Origin: Burkholderiales bacterium
GTDB lineage: Bacteria; Pseudomonadota; Gammaproteobacteria; Burkholderiales; SG8-41
Assembly (NCBI GenBank): GCA_030683105.1
Contig: JAUXMZ010000012.1
Location: 50,899-114,898 of the forward strand
Direction: 5' to 3'
DNA: 64,000 nt
The notes under the pieces are model-generated. The model worked only from the letters and a program-made list of their open reading frames with translations. It was not told where the DNA came from and searched no databases. Below are positions 53,249 through 63,636 of the stretch, piece by piece (the first letter of the stretch is position 1; each line of letters opens with the position of its first letter). The translations under genes were made by a program, and so were the position numbers.

Positions 53249-54526
53249 TCAGCGCGCTGAATGTCCAGCCAATTTGACCTCGACCTTGTCAGCGTCCTTG
53301 ATCGAGGCGTAGTACTCCCGCAGGATCGCGAGAACTTCCTGGCGGCTGAATTCCGCGGGGACAGGCTCGCCCTCGGACAGCCATTTTCTGAGCTTGGTGC
53401 CGGAGACGTTCAAACGATCTTTTTCGTCATGCGGGCAGGTACGGGCCGAGGCCATGCCGCCGCACTGATAGCACCAGAACGTCCAGTCGATCTTGAGCGG
53501 CCGTGTTTCAAGCGCGCCCTGGGGGATTTCGTCGAAGATATGGTGCGCATCGAACGGGCCATAGTAGCTGCCGACGCCGGCGTGGTCGCGCCCCACGATC
53601 TGATGCGAGCAGCCGTAGTTCTGGCGAAATACAGCGTGCAGCAGGGCCTCGCGCGGTCCGGCGTAGCGCATGTCGAGCGGATAACCTGACTGCACGACGG
53701 TTTTCTTCACGAAATACTTGTCGATCAGCACGCCGATCGCCTTGGTGCGCACATCAGCGGGTATGTCGCCGGGCTTGAGGTTGCCGAGCAGCGAATGCAC
53801 CAGCACCCCATCGCAGGTCTCGATAGCCACCTTGGCGAGATATTCATGCGAGCGGTGCATCGGATTGCGCGTCTGGAACGCAGCAACGGTCGACCAACCG
53901 TTGGCTTCGAATGCGGCTCTGGTCTGCGCTGGTGTCATGTAAAGGGCGCCGTAATGCTCGGGAAACCCGCCCTGCGACAGCACTTTAATGGGGCCGGCGA
54001 GATTGACATCACCCTGCGCTATGACCATTTTTACGCCGGGGTGCTCGATATCGGTGGTGCGGAAAATGGTCGCGCATTCATGCGACTTGTTGATCTTGTA
54101 CTTCTCGGTGACCTTCATGGTGGCGAGAATGTCGCCGTTGTCGGGATCGACGAGGGCGATGTCATTGCCGGTATGGAAGGTGGCGGCCGTAGCGTCGTCG
54201 GTCGACAGTGTGATCGGTATCGGCCAGAACAAGCCGCCCGCCGTCCTCATCCCGTCGCAGACCCCTTGCCAGTCGGCGTGGGTCATGAAACCGTCAAGCG
54301 GCGTAAAACCGCCTATGCCGAGCATGATCAGGTCGCCTTTTTCGCGCGAACTGACGCGCACCTGGGGCATGTTCAGGGCACGTTTTTTTTCTTCGCTCAG
54401 CGCGCTGCCTTCCAGCAGCAGCGGCTTGAGTACGCCTCCACCGTGGGGATTGACTAATTTAGCCACAGAAGTGCTCCGGGACAGCAGGTTGCTGATGGTG
54501 TTTTTTTGAAGATGGAAGGGTAGCAT
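53249..54526 (-). CDS. sat: Sulfate adenylyltransferase (dissimilatory ATP sulfurylase)
   Basis: [17 protein letters not shown] (QxRN, HxxH) and [20 protein letters not shown]; true start may be a downstream GTG at [10 protein letters not shown]. Confidence 0.97.
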   Translation of the reverse strand: MLPFHLQKNTISNLLSRSTSVAKLVNPHGGGVLKPLLLEGSALSEEKKRALNMPQVRVSSREKGDLIMLGIGGFTPLDGFMTHADWQGVCDGMRTAGGLFWPIPITLSTDDATAATFHTGNDIALVDPDNGDILATMKVTEKYKINKSHECATIFRTTDIEHPGVKMVIAQGDVNLAGPIKVLSQGGFPEHYGALYMTPAQTRAAFEANGWSTVAAFQTRNPMHRSHEYLAKVAIETCDGVLVHSLLGNLKPGDIPADVRTKAIGVLIDKYFVKKTVVQSGYPLDMRYAGPREALLHAVFRQNYGCSHQIVGRDHAGVGSYYGPFDAHHIFDEIPQGALETRPLKIDWTFWCYQCGGMASARTCPHDEKDRLNVSGTKLRKWLSEGEPVPAEFSRQEVLAILREYYASIKDADKVEVKLAGHSAR

Positions 54527-54642
54527 GGAAGGGAATGCCGACCTTATCCATTTATTTTATTCGGTAATAAGAAATTCTTGATGGCCGTACCTGATGAGCA
54601 GGCGCCTGACGCATGTCCCCCTCCACAAGGAAGCCCTGGCTG

Positions 54643-56013
54643 TTACGCCGGGAGGCTTATGGTGACTGCGAAACCGCCTTCGGCAAGATTGCAGGCGGAT
54701 ATGTCACCCCCATGCAGGCGCACCGCGCGCTCGGCGATCGCCAGACCCAGGCCATAACCGCCAGTGCCGCGATCGCGTGCATCCCCGACACGTACGAAAG
54801 GTTCGAACAACCGGGCCAGCATGTTTTCCGGCACGCCGGGACCACGATCCCGGACCCGGATCACGGCCTTGTTCCCGGACTGCGAATCGAACATCAGGGA
54901 TAAAGTGACCGCGGTGTTCTCCGCCGTATAGCGGACCGCGTTGCGCACCACGTTTTCTATGGCGCTGTATATGAGCTGGGCATTGCCCTGGATAGTCACG
55001 GGTTCGGTGTGTTCCAGGTGCAGGCTGCACTGCCGTGACTTTGCTTCGAGCGCGGCGTTCGAAATGACGCTTTGCAGCATTTCCGACAAGTCCACGGGTT
55101 CGGGAACGGGGGGCTGAGTGCCGGACTCCAAACGGGCCAGCGACAGCAGTTGGCCGATCAGTTCATTGAGGCGCTCGCTCTCCCGCTCGATGCGGTCGAG
55201 TTCAGGGGAGGGCTCGTTGCCATTGCGCTGACGCGCCAGGCCCAGTGCGACCTGAAGCCGCGACAGCGGCGAGCGCAGTTCGTGAGAGACATCGACCAGC
55301 AATTGCTTTTGCGAGGACATGACCGTATTCAGACGCTCCGCCATGCGGTCAAAAGCCGCGGCAAGATCGACGATTTCGTCGCGCCGGCTGCCCAGGGAAG
55401 GCGTGACGCGCTGATCAAGATCACCTGTGGCATAGGCTTCCATTGCCTTGCGCAGGCGTTCTATGGGTGCGGTGAGGTAGCGCGCCAGCAGGTAGCACAC
55501 CAGTGCGCCGAGCAATAGGCCTACTGCAAGCGGCAGGGCCACCACCCGCGGTCGTGTCAGATAACGAACCATGGTCACGCTCTGGAAATCATGCGTCAGC
55601 CAGAATTTGCCGCCATTCCCGCGCAGTTCGACCGGGCTGATTCCGGGGGCGTCGACATTTGGGGAGGTTTCCTGTTGGATGTGACGCTGCAGCCGCACCA
55701 GGGCGCGCTGTGGCACATCCCGGCCCAGCACGTCCTTGCCGTCACGAGTGAGCGCCAGTATTGGCACCAGTTCCTCGCGATCCACCTTGCGGGCCCATGC
55801 CCTCAGACCTTCCAGGCCATGAAGATCTGCTTTCGCCTGTGCGTTCACTACATAGCGGCTCAGTATTTCGTGGCGTACCTGGGTACTGCGCTGCGCCCGG
55901 ATTTGTTCCATGTAGTGCGATGCGGCGAGAACGATCACCCCGGTGAACAACACCAGCACCACCCAGAACGAAAGAAAGATTTTCCAGAATAGTCTGTGCA
56001 TCATGCCTGCCAT
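54643..56013 (-). CDS. Two-component sensor histidine kinase (CpxA-like)
   Basis: HAMP, DVSHELRSPLSRLQVALGLARQ, N-box ENVVRNAVRYT, DRGPGVPENML. Confidence 0.93.
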   Translation of the reverse strand: MAGMMHRLFWKIFLSFWVVLVLFTGVIVLAASHYMEQIRAQRSTQVRHEILSRYVVNAQAKADLHGLEGLRAWARKVDREELVPILALTRDGKDVLGRDVPQRALVRLQRHIQQETSPNVDAPGISPVELRGNGGKFWLTHDFQSVTMVRYLTRPRVVALPLAVGLLLGALVCYLLARYLTAPIERLRKAMEAYATGDLDQRVTPSLGSRRDEIVDLAAAFDRMAERLNTVMSSQKQLLVDVSHELRSPLSRLQVALGLARQRNGNEPSPELDRIERESERLNELIGQLLSLARLESGTQPPVPEPVDLSEMLQSVISNAALEAKSRQCSLHLEHTEPVTIQGNAQLIYSAIENVVRNAVRYTAENTAVTLSLMFDSQSGNKAVIRVRDRGPGVPENMLARLFEPFVRVGDARDRGTGGYGLGLAIAERAVRLHGGDISACNLAEGGFAVTISLPA

Positions 56014-56711
56014 TACTCGACGATGTACTGATAGCCGACCCCGCGCACGGTCGTGATGCGTTCCTGTCCGCTGGGAAGCGGCCCCAGTTTTTTACGCAAA
56101 TTGCTGATGTGCATGTCCAGGCTGCGGTCATAGCGGGTGAGCTTGCGGTCCAGCGCCCGCTCCGACAGTCCCGACTTGGAAACCACCTTGCCGGCTTCTC
56201 GCAACAGCGCTTCCAGAACGCAGTATTCGGTGCTGGTCATGTCCAGGGTGCGGTTGCCACACAGCGCCGTGCGTGTGCCTGTATGCACATGGAGATCACC
56301 AAACTTGAGGATCTCGGGGCCGGCAGGATCACCGCGATCCGTGAAGCGGACTTCAGTGCGGCGCAGGACGGCGCGTATGCGTGCGACCAGCACCCGCGGA
56401 TTGCAGGGCTTGGCCAAATAATCATCGGCACCGAGTTCCAGGCCAACGATGCTGTCCACGTCCTCTCCGCGCGCTGTAAGCATGAGGACTGGAGTATTGC
56501 TGCCTGCGCGCAGTTCACGCAGCACATCGAATCCATTTTTGCGCGGCATCATGACGTCGAGAATGACCAGATCAAAGTGGTTGCCACGCAGCTTGTCCAG
56601 CGCAGTGTCGCCATCATAGGCGGGGACGAGGTCGAAGCCTTCGGCTGCAAGGTATTCCCTCAGCATTTCACAAAGCTCGACGTCATCATCAGCAAGCAGG
56701 ATGCGGGTCAT
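56013..56711 (-). CDS. OmpR-family response regulator (CpxR-like)
   Basis: MTRILLADDDVELCEMLREYL, VILDVMMP, winged-helix C-terminus RSLDMHISNLRKKLG. Confidence 0.94.
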   Translation of the reverse strand: MTRILLADDDVELCEMLREYLAAEGFDLVPAYDGDTALDKLRGNHFDLVILDVMMPRKNGFDVLRELRAGSNTPVLMLTARGEDVDSIVGLELGADDYLAKPCNPRVLVARIRAVLRRTEVRFTDRGDPAGPEILKFGDLHVHTGTRTALCGNRTLDMTSTEYCVLEALLREAGKVVSKSGLSERALDRKLTRYDRSLDMHISNLRKKLGPLPSGQERITTVRGVGYQYIVE

Positions 56712-57015
56712 CAGATTGGTCTGGTTAAACACGATGAGTAAGGCATGTTGCCACAGGGTGATTGCCCGGGCGCAAGGATGCGCCCATTCTTTACACAGAT
56801 TTACATGTATATTTCTGCTTCGCGGCAGGGATAATAGTAGTATGTAGCCCGCCGCGGTGTAACCGGTATGTAGCACCAAGAATAGCTGACGAAGTGATGG
56901 CCTTCGTAACGATACCGCCGGCTCAAGAGGGGGGTGCCGCCTGCCGAGAACTTAAAGACCTCAGGCGGGACAGAATATAACATATTGATTATTATGATAA
57001 ATATAAATTGATGTC

Positions 57016-58467
57016 ATGCGTAATCGTATAGGTTCTTTGCTACTTGCTGTGCTTGGGTACTTGACGTTTTTCATCACCGGAACTGCCGCCTGGGCGCAGA
57101 CGCATTTTACCGATCCCTGGCAGATAAACGGCCGCACCGCATCGCAACCCCACCAATTCTGGCAATCAGAACAATCTTTGCCCAAAGTCAGTGACCCCGA
57201 GCGCAGGGAACAACCGGAAGGCAGTGCGTCGCTGACACTCCCGGAACTGACAGAGTTTGCTTTGCGCAACAATCCCCGCACCCGTCAGGCATGGCTGGCC
57301 GCGCGCGCTGCGGCGGCAGGCGTGGGCATCGAAAAAGCCGACCTCCTGCCTCAGATTACGGCCAATTACGCGGTCAACCGCACCCGGCCGGTATCGGCGA
57401 CCACAGGCTCGGTGTCGCCCTGGATCACTCGCTACGGCCCTGCCGTCAGCTTCAGTTACCTGCTGTTCGATTTCGGCGTACAACTCAGCCAGTACGAGGC
57501 GGCAGAATACCGCCTGCTGGCCGCCAATCTGACTCAGAACCGCGTGTTGCAGGATGTGATGTTCCAGGTCGAGCAGGCTTATTACCGCACCATCGGACTG
57601 GATGCGCTGGTCCGTTCCAATGAGCTGTCGCTCAAAAACATACGCACGGCTCATGATGCGGTACAAAGGCGCCGGGAATCGGGCCTGGCCACGGTGGCGG
57701 ATGTTTATCGCGCCGAGACTCAGGTGGCGCAGGCTGAACTGAATCTTACACGCAGCCGGGGCGACCTGGAGAAAGCGCGCGGACAGCTGGCGTCGGCGGT
57801 GGGGTTGCCGGTCAACGGGCGCATCAATGTGCAACCCCTGTCGTACCAGCCGCAGACCCAGAGGATCACCGCTTCAATCAGCGATCTTCTGGAGCAGGCC
57901 AAGGCCTCACGCCCCGATCTGGTGGCAGCGGAAGCCCAGGCGCGTGCCTCGCGCGCGACGGCGCACGGGGTTTCCAAGGCGGGACTGCCTTCGCTCGAAA
58001 TCAGCGGCGGCTCGGGGCGGACTTGGTTTGGCGACGATCGGGCTATCGTCAACAACTACACCCTGGGTCTGAATGTGCGCATCCCGATATTCAGCGGGTT
58101 TCGTGATACCTACCTGGTGCGGCAATCCGAAGCCCAGGCAGCACAGGCGGAAGCCGCGCGCGATGTGCTGATGCAGCAGACCGAACTCGATGTCTGGCAA
58201 TCCTATTATGACCTGCAGACTGCGACCAGCAGCACCGGCAGTACCGAGGCGCAGGTCAAGTCGGCCGAGCAGACGGCGCAGGCGACACTTGCACGCTATC
58301 AGGCGGGTTTTGGCAGCATACTTGACCTGATCACGGCTCAGCAGGACGAATCCAACGCGAGGGTGCAGCGCATTCAGTCTTTTCTTGACTGGTACACGGC
58401 ACTCGCGCGGCTCAACTTTTCCATGGGTGCTAACAATATCTTGGCAGCGACGGGCGAGAAAAAATGA
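57016..58467 (+). CDS. TolC-family outer membrane efflux protein
   Basis: Signal peptide; LTLPELTEFALRNNPRTRQAWLAARAAAAGVGIEKADLLP. Confidence 0.93.
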   Translation: MRNRIGSLLLAVLGYLTFFITGTAAWAQTHFTDPWQINGRTASQPHQFWQSEQSLPKVSDPERREQPEGSASLTLPELTEFALRNNPRTRQAWLAARAAAAGVGIEKADLLPQITANYAVNRTRPVSATTGSVSPWITRYGPAVSFSYLLFDFGVQLSQYEAAEYRLLAANLTQNRVLQDVMFQVEQAYYRTIGLDALVRSNELSLKNIRTAHDAVQRRRESGLATVADVYRAETQVAQAELNLTRSRGDLEKARGQLASAVGLPVNGRINVQPLSYQPQTQRITASISDLLEQAKASRPDLVAAEAQARASRATAHGVSKAGLPSLEISGGSGRTWFGDDRAIVNNYTLGLNVRIPIFSGFRDTYLVRQSEAQAAQAEAARDVLMQQTELDVWQSYYDLQTATSSTGSTEAQVKSAEQTAQATLARYQAGFGSILDLITAQQDESNARVQRIQSFLDWYTALARLNFSMGANNILAATGEKK

Positions 58468-59747
58468 AACGTTTGACCATGTTTTTGATATTTGTTGTGA
58501 TCGCCGCGGCGGCTGGCGGGGGTTATTGGTACTGGCAGAAATCGGCAGGCGGCGCGACACCCGAAGCCAAGAAAAGCGATGGGAAAGCCAAGGGCAAGGG
58601 CAGGGGCGAGGGTGGCCCGCTTATCGTCAAGGCGACCAGCGCGATCGTCAAGCCGATGCCGGTGCTGATCGAGGCGGTAGGTACGGTCGAGCCTGAACAA
58701 AGCGTGCAGGTCAGAGCCCAGGTCTCCGGCGTCTTGAAATCGGTGTCGTTCAAAGAAGGGGATATGGTCAAAGCCGGCCAACTGCTGTTTCAGATCGATC
58801 CGCGCACCTTCGAGGCCTCGCACCAGCAGGCTCAGGCGCAACTGGCGCGGGACCAGGCCCAGCTTGAGAACTCGCGCGTGCAGCAGGACCGGCTCGCACC
58901 CCTGCTCAAGCGCGAATTCATCACACGTCAGGAATACGACGTGGCGGTGACCTCGGTTAAATCGCTGGAAGCGACGGTGGCTGCTGACCGTGCACTGGTC
59001 GAGCAGGCCCGCATACAGCTTGGGTTTTCCCGGATACACGCGCCTATCAGCGGCCGTACCGGCGCTGTGGCGATTTCGCCCGGCAATCTGGTGCCGGTGG
59101 GGGGCAGCGGGGTGCCGCTGGTCACGATCAACAGTACCGATCCCATCCTGGTGACGTTCAGTGTGCCGGAGCGCCAGCTCGATGCAATCCGCAAGCAGCA
59201 GAATGACAAGGAGATGCGGATTGAGATCCTGGTCGACAGTAATGGACCGGCGGCAGCGGAAGGCAAGCTGGTATTCATAGACAATACAGTTACGGCGCAG
59301 ACCGGAACGGTGCTGCTGAAAACGCGTGTCATCAACAGCACGGAAAGCCTGTGGCCCGGGCAGTTCGTGAGCGTGCGCATCATTCTGAGGATTGAACCCG
59401 AAGCGGTGGTGGTTCCCGAGGTTGCTGTGCAACCGGGCCAGGACGGCAGTTTCGTTTACCTGATAGACGAGGACAGCAAGGTGCGGGTGCAGCCGGTCAT
59501 CATTGCGCGTCAGATTCGCAACGAGGTGGTGATCGCCTCCGGCATCAAGGGCGGCGACCAGGTGATCACCGAAATCCCGCAGGCGCTGCGCGCGGGGGCC
59601 ACTGTGCGACTGGCCGAACCGCAGGCTGAAGGAAAGGGCAAGGGCAAAGGCAAAGGTAAGGGCAAGGGCGAAAAAGGCAAAGACCAGGACAAGGGAAAAG
59701 AAAAAGATAATGCGAAGGGCGAGGGCAAGTCCGAAGGTAAATCATAG
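58464..59747 (+). CDS. RND efflux periplasmic adaptor subunit with Lys/Gly-rich tails
   Basis: VEPEQSVQVRAQVSGVLKSVSFKEGDMVKAGQLLFQIDPRTF, IHAPISGRTGAVAISPGNLV; C-terminal GKGKGKGKGKGEKGKDQDKGKEK. Confidence 0.94.
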   Translation: MKRLTMFLIFVVIAAAAGGGYWYWQKSAGGATPEAKKSDGKAKGKGRGEGGPLIVKATSAIVKPMPVLIEAVGTVEPEQSVQVRAQVSGVLKSVSFKEGDMVKAGQLLFQIDPRTFEASHQQAQAQLARDQAQLENSRVQQDRLAPLLKREFITRQEYDVAVTSVKSLEATVAADRALVEQARIQLGFSRIHAPISGRTGAVAISPGNLVPVGGSGVPLVTINSTDPILVTFSVPERQLDAIRKQQNDKEMRIEILVDSNGPAAAEGKLVFIDNTVTAQTGTVLLKTRVINSTESLWPGQFVSVRIILRIEPEAVVVPEVAVQPGQDGSFVYLIDEDSKVRVQPVIIARQIRNEVVIASGIKGGDQVITEIPQALRAGATVRLAEPQAEGKGKGKGKGKGKGEKGKDQDKGKEKDNAKGEGKSEGKS

Positions 59748-59765
59748 GGTCATAGGGAAAGCCGC

Positions 59766-62700
59766 ATGAATCTATCCAGGATTTTCATTGAGAGGCCGGT
59801 CGCGACAACCGTCCTGGTCTCGGCAATCATCATTTTCGGCATATTTGCTTTCCGCACGCTGCCGGTCAATGAACTGCCCAATGTCGATTTCCCGACCATA
59901 CAGGTCACCTCCGAATTGCGGGGCGCCAATCCGGAGGTGATGGCTTCAACGGTGGCCACGCCGCTCGAGCGCCAATTCAGTCAGATCTCCGGGGTCGAGG
60001 CCATGAACTCGACCAATACCGCCGGGCGCACCCGCATCACGCTGCAGTTCAGCCTGGAACGCGATATTGATTCGGCTGCCCAGGATGTGCAGACGGCGAT
60101 CTCTCAGGCCATGCGCCGTCTGCCGAGCGATATAGATCCGCCGACGCTGCGCAAAGTCAATCCGGCTGACAGCCCGATACTGTTTCTGGCATTAAGCGCT
60201 AAAACGCTGCCCCTGGAGCAGCTCGACGATTTTTCGAATACCTATGTGGCACAGCGATTTTCCACGGTAAACGGCGTGGCGCAGGTACTGGTTTTCGGGT
60301 CGCAAAAATTCGCGGTGCGCATATTCCTTGATCCCGAAGCATTGTCGAAGCGCGGGCTCGGTCTTGACAAAGTGGTCGGCGCGATACAGAACGCGAACAG
60401 CAACCTGCCATCCGGCGTGCTCCAGGGCTCCGCGCGCACATTCACTGTCAAATCATCGGGCAAGCTCGCGCGCGCAGAAAGTTTCAATAATCTGATAGTC
60501 GCGTATCAGGACGGGATGCCGGTGCGCCTGTCGGATATCGGCCGCGCTGAAGACAGCATAGAGAATGTCAAGGTCAAGAGCTGGCTCAATGACGAGCGTG
60601 CGATCCTGCTCGCCATCTACCGCCAGCCGGGCGCCAATACGATAGAAGTGGTCAACAAGCTCCGCGCATTGTTCCCGGAAATCGAGCGCGATGCGCCTCC
60701 CGGCGTCCTCATCAATGTGGTCAATGATCGCGGCGAGTTCATTCAGTCTTCGATCAATGAAGTCGAGTTCCACCTGGTGCTCTCCATCATCCTGGTGGTG
60801 CTGGTCATCCTGGCGTTCCTGCGCAATGCCAGGTCGACCATCATCACCGCGCTGATCCTTCCGACGTCGGTCGTCGGCACCTTCGGCGCCATGTACCTGA
60901 TGGGGTTCAGCCTCAACAATCTGTCGCTGATGGCCGTCATTCTGGCAGTGGGTTTCGTGGTCGATGATGCCATCGTGGTGCTTGAGAACATCACCCGTCA
61001 TATGGAAATGGGCAAGTCCCGGATGGCGGCGGCGCTGGAGGGGTCGAAAGAGATTGCATTTACCGTGCTTTCCATGACTGTGTCGCTGGCGGCAGTGTTC
61101 ATCCCGATCCTGTTCATGGAGGGATTGCTTGGGCGATTGTTCCGCGAGTTTGCGGTAACAGTGGGCATGGCAGTGCTGATCTCCGGTGCGGTGTCGTTGT
61201 CCATGACGCCGATGATGTGCAGCCTGATGCTCAGGCCGACGCACGAGCATGGCCGGGTATACCAGTTTTTCGAGCGCGTCTTTGATGCGATGCGCGACTT
61301 CTACGGGGCTACGCTGCGCTGGACCATGAAGCACCGCGCGCTGATGCTGCTGGGCTCGGTGGTTTTTTTGATTCTTACCGGCGTGCTTTACAAATTGGTG
61401 CCGCAAGGGTTCATTCCACGCCAGGATACCGGTGTGATTTTCAGCAATGTGCGCGCCCCTGAAGGCGTCACCTTTACTGAACTGGAGCGCCGCCTGAAAG
61501 CCGTCACTGACATTGTCCAGAAACATCCCGATGTTCACGCCGTGATGTCTACCGCCGGACAGGCGACGGGTGGTGTGACCGGTGACAACGTCGGCCGCGT
61601 GATCATCCGCCTGAAGTCTCGCGATGAACGCAAGCTTGGTGCAGACCAGGTCATACAGGCATTGCGGCCAGAGTTTGCCGGCGGTGCGCAGGGGTTGCGG
61701 GTTTTCATGAACAATCCGCCATCGATCAATATCGGCGGGCTCGTCGGCAACGCAGATTATCAGATGGTGATTCAGGGAACCGATCTGAAGGTGCTCTACG
61801 AAGAGGCGCAGGAACTGGAGGCAAAGTTGCGGGGATCCAGTTATCTGCGGGAAGTGAGTTCCAACCTGGAGCTGCGCAACCCCGAGATCCAGATCAACAT
61901 CCTTCGCGAGCGTGCCGCAGCACTCGGCGTGTCGCCGCAGCAGATCGAAACCACGCTCTATAATGCCTATGGCGGACGCCAGATCAGCACGGTGTACGGC
62001 GCGACCGACCAGTACTTCGTGCTGCTTGAACTGGATCCACGTTTCCAGCGGGACATGAACGCGCTACGCTCGCTCTTTGTCCAGTCGAACACGGGGCGCA
62101 TGGTGCCGATTAACGCAGTCGCTGATGTCAGGATGGGGGTGGGGCCGGTGTCAGTGAGCCACTATGGCCAACTGCCATCCGTCGTGCTTTCCTTCAATCT
62201 CGCCCCGGGCGTTTCGGTGGGCGAGGCGGTGGCGAGTGTGGAAGCGATGTCCCGGGAATCCCTGCCTGCGGGGATCACCACGGTCATGGCGGGTAGTGCC
62301 AAGGCCTTCCAGGATGCGTTCCGTACTCTGCCCATTTTGCTGTTGATCACGATCCTGGTGATTTACATGGTGCTGGCGATACTCTACGAGAACTATGCGC
62401 ACCCGGTGACGATCCTGACCGCCTTGCCCTTTGCCGGATTTGGGGCTTTGCTGATGCTGTGGCTGTTCAATAGGGAACTCAATATCTTCAGCTTTGTCGG
62501 CATCATCCTATTAGTGGGCCTGGTCAAGAAGAACGGCATCATGATGGTGGACTTCGCACTGCAATTGCAGCGCGAGAAGGGGTTGTCGGCGGCGGACGCC
62601 ATAGTCGAGGCTTCGATCATCCGCTTCCGGCCCATCATGATGACAACTTTGGCGGCGATCTGCGCGACCCTGCCGCTGGCCTTTGGCACGGGCAGCGGAT

Positions 62701-62858
62701 CTGAAATGCGCCAGCCGCTGGGCATCGCGGTGGTGGGTGGACTGGTGTTTTCGCAGCTTCTGACGCTGTATGTGACGCCTACATTCTTTGTCAGCATGGA
62801 CCGGATGGTGACTTGGTTAAGGAATCGCCGGCGCCCAGTTCCTGTTGTAACCATCTGA
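59766..62858 (+). CDS. RND efflux permease (AcrB/HAE1 family)
   Basis: MNLSRIFIERPVATTVLVSAIIIFGIFAFRTLPVNELPNVDFPTIQV, 1030 aa. Confidence 0.96.
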   Translation: MNLSRIFIERPVATTVLVSAIIIFGIFAFRTLPVNELPNVDFPTIQVTSELRGANPEVMASTVATPLERQFSQISGVEAMNSTNTAGRTRITLQFSLERDIDSAAQDVQTAISQAMRRLPSDIDPPTLRKVNPADSPILFLALSAKTLPLEQLDDFSNTYVAQRFSTVNGVAQVLVFGSQKFAVRIFLDPEALSKRGLGLDKVVGAIQNANSNLPSGVLQGSARTFTVKSSGKLARAESFNNLIVAYQDGMPVRLSDIGRAEDSIENVKVKSWLNDERAILLAIYRQPGANTIEVVNKLRALFPEIERDAPPGVLINVVNDRGEFIQSSINEVEFHLVLSIILVVLVILAFLRNARSTIITALILPTSVVGTFGAMYLMGFSLNNLSLMAVILAVGFVVDDAIVVLENITRHMEMGKSRMAAALEGSKEIAFTVLSMTVSLAAVFIPILFMEGLLGRLFREFAVTVGMAVLISGAVSLSMTPMMCSLMLRPTHEHGRVYQFFERVFDAMRDFYGATLRWTMKHRALMLLGSVVFLILTGVLYKLVPQGFIPRQDTGVIFSNVRAPEGVTFTELERRLKAVTDIVQKHPDVHAVMSTAGQATGGVTGDNVGRVIIRLKSRDERKLGADQVIQALRPEFAGGAQGLRVFMNNPPSINIGGLVGNADYQMVIQGTDLKVLYEEAQELEAKLRGSSYLREVSSNLELRNPEIQINILRERAAALGVSPQQIETTLYNAYGGRQISTVYGATDQYFVLLELDPRFQRDMNALRSLFVQSNTGRMVPINAVADVRMGVGPVSVSHYGQLPSVVLSFNLAPGVSVGEAVASVEAMSRESLPAGITTVMAGSAKAFQDAFRTLPILLLITILVIYMVLAILYENYAHPVTILTALPFAGFGALLMLWLFNRELNIFSFVGIILLVGLVKKNGIMMVDFALQLQREKGLSAADAIVEASIIRFRPIMMTTLAAICATLPLAFGTGSGSEMRQPLGIAVVGGLVFSQLLTLYVTPTFFVSMDRMVTWLRNRRRPVPVVTI

Positions 62859-63346
62859 TTATATATATAAAAATACAGCGCTGTCCTTTATGTAAAGACG
62901 TATCGCTGGCTGGGGCGGTGCCTGAGCCCCGGGCCCAGATAGTGATCATCAGCGCAGCTTTGGGCGCTCGGGCGGCCAGCCGTGCGTCTGGCATGCTCAA
63001 AGCCGTGCTTCACTATGCGAGACTGTTCATCAGTCTATAGACGCGGTCGTGTTTCCAAACTCAAAGTGAGTTTTATTCCGGGTCTCGTGTGCTAACGATG
63101 CGTGCAACCGCGGTGAATCACGCGGAGTCACAGCAAGTGATATTACGAAGATTGCTAAGCGTGATTGCCGATCGGTGGCGGAAGCGTCGATGCGCAGCGA
63201 AACGCAAGCCACTGACGCACCGTTTTCATGCGGTATATTCCTGTGGTATGAGAATGAATAACCTTGTTTTTTTAGTCAGCATGACGGCTTAAACAGGACA
63301 GCTTGGCTTCCTTGGGGAAATATCTTATGTATTTTTCGAAAAAGGT

Positions 63347-63376
63347 TTGACTTGGTTAAAAACGCACTGCTATAAT
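63347..63376 (+). promoter_or_regulatory. Sigma-70 promoter for tRNA-fMet/rRNA
   Basis: TTGACT-N18-TATAAT about 38 bp upstream of the tRNA. Confidence 0.75.
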
Positions 63377-63414
63377 CGCGGTCTTGGTTGATGCATAAAT
63401 AAATGCATATCTGG

Positions 63415-63491
63415 CGCGGGGTGGAGCAGTCTGGCAGCTCGTCGGGCTCATAACCCGAAGGTCATAGGTTCAAATCCTATCCCCGCTACCA
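63415..63491 (+). tRNA. Initiator tRNA-Met (CAU)
   Basis: 77-nt cloverleaf CGCGGGG...GTCGGGCTCATAACCCGA...CCCCGCTACCA with GGG/CCC anticodon stem and an unpaired 1:72 position. Confidence 0.95.
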
Positions 63492-63636
63492 ACGTTCTTT
63501 AAAAATATACAGCCGATAAGTGTGGGCACTTGGTTTTGAAGCGCGCGTTGCTTCGGCAACGTGGAATCTTTAAATATCAGAAGTGCTCGCATGAAGTTTT
63601 AAAACGTCAAGCGAGAGTAATAATTTTGCAGAGATT

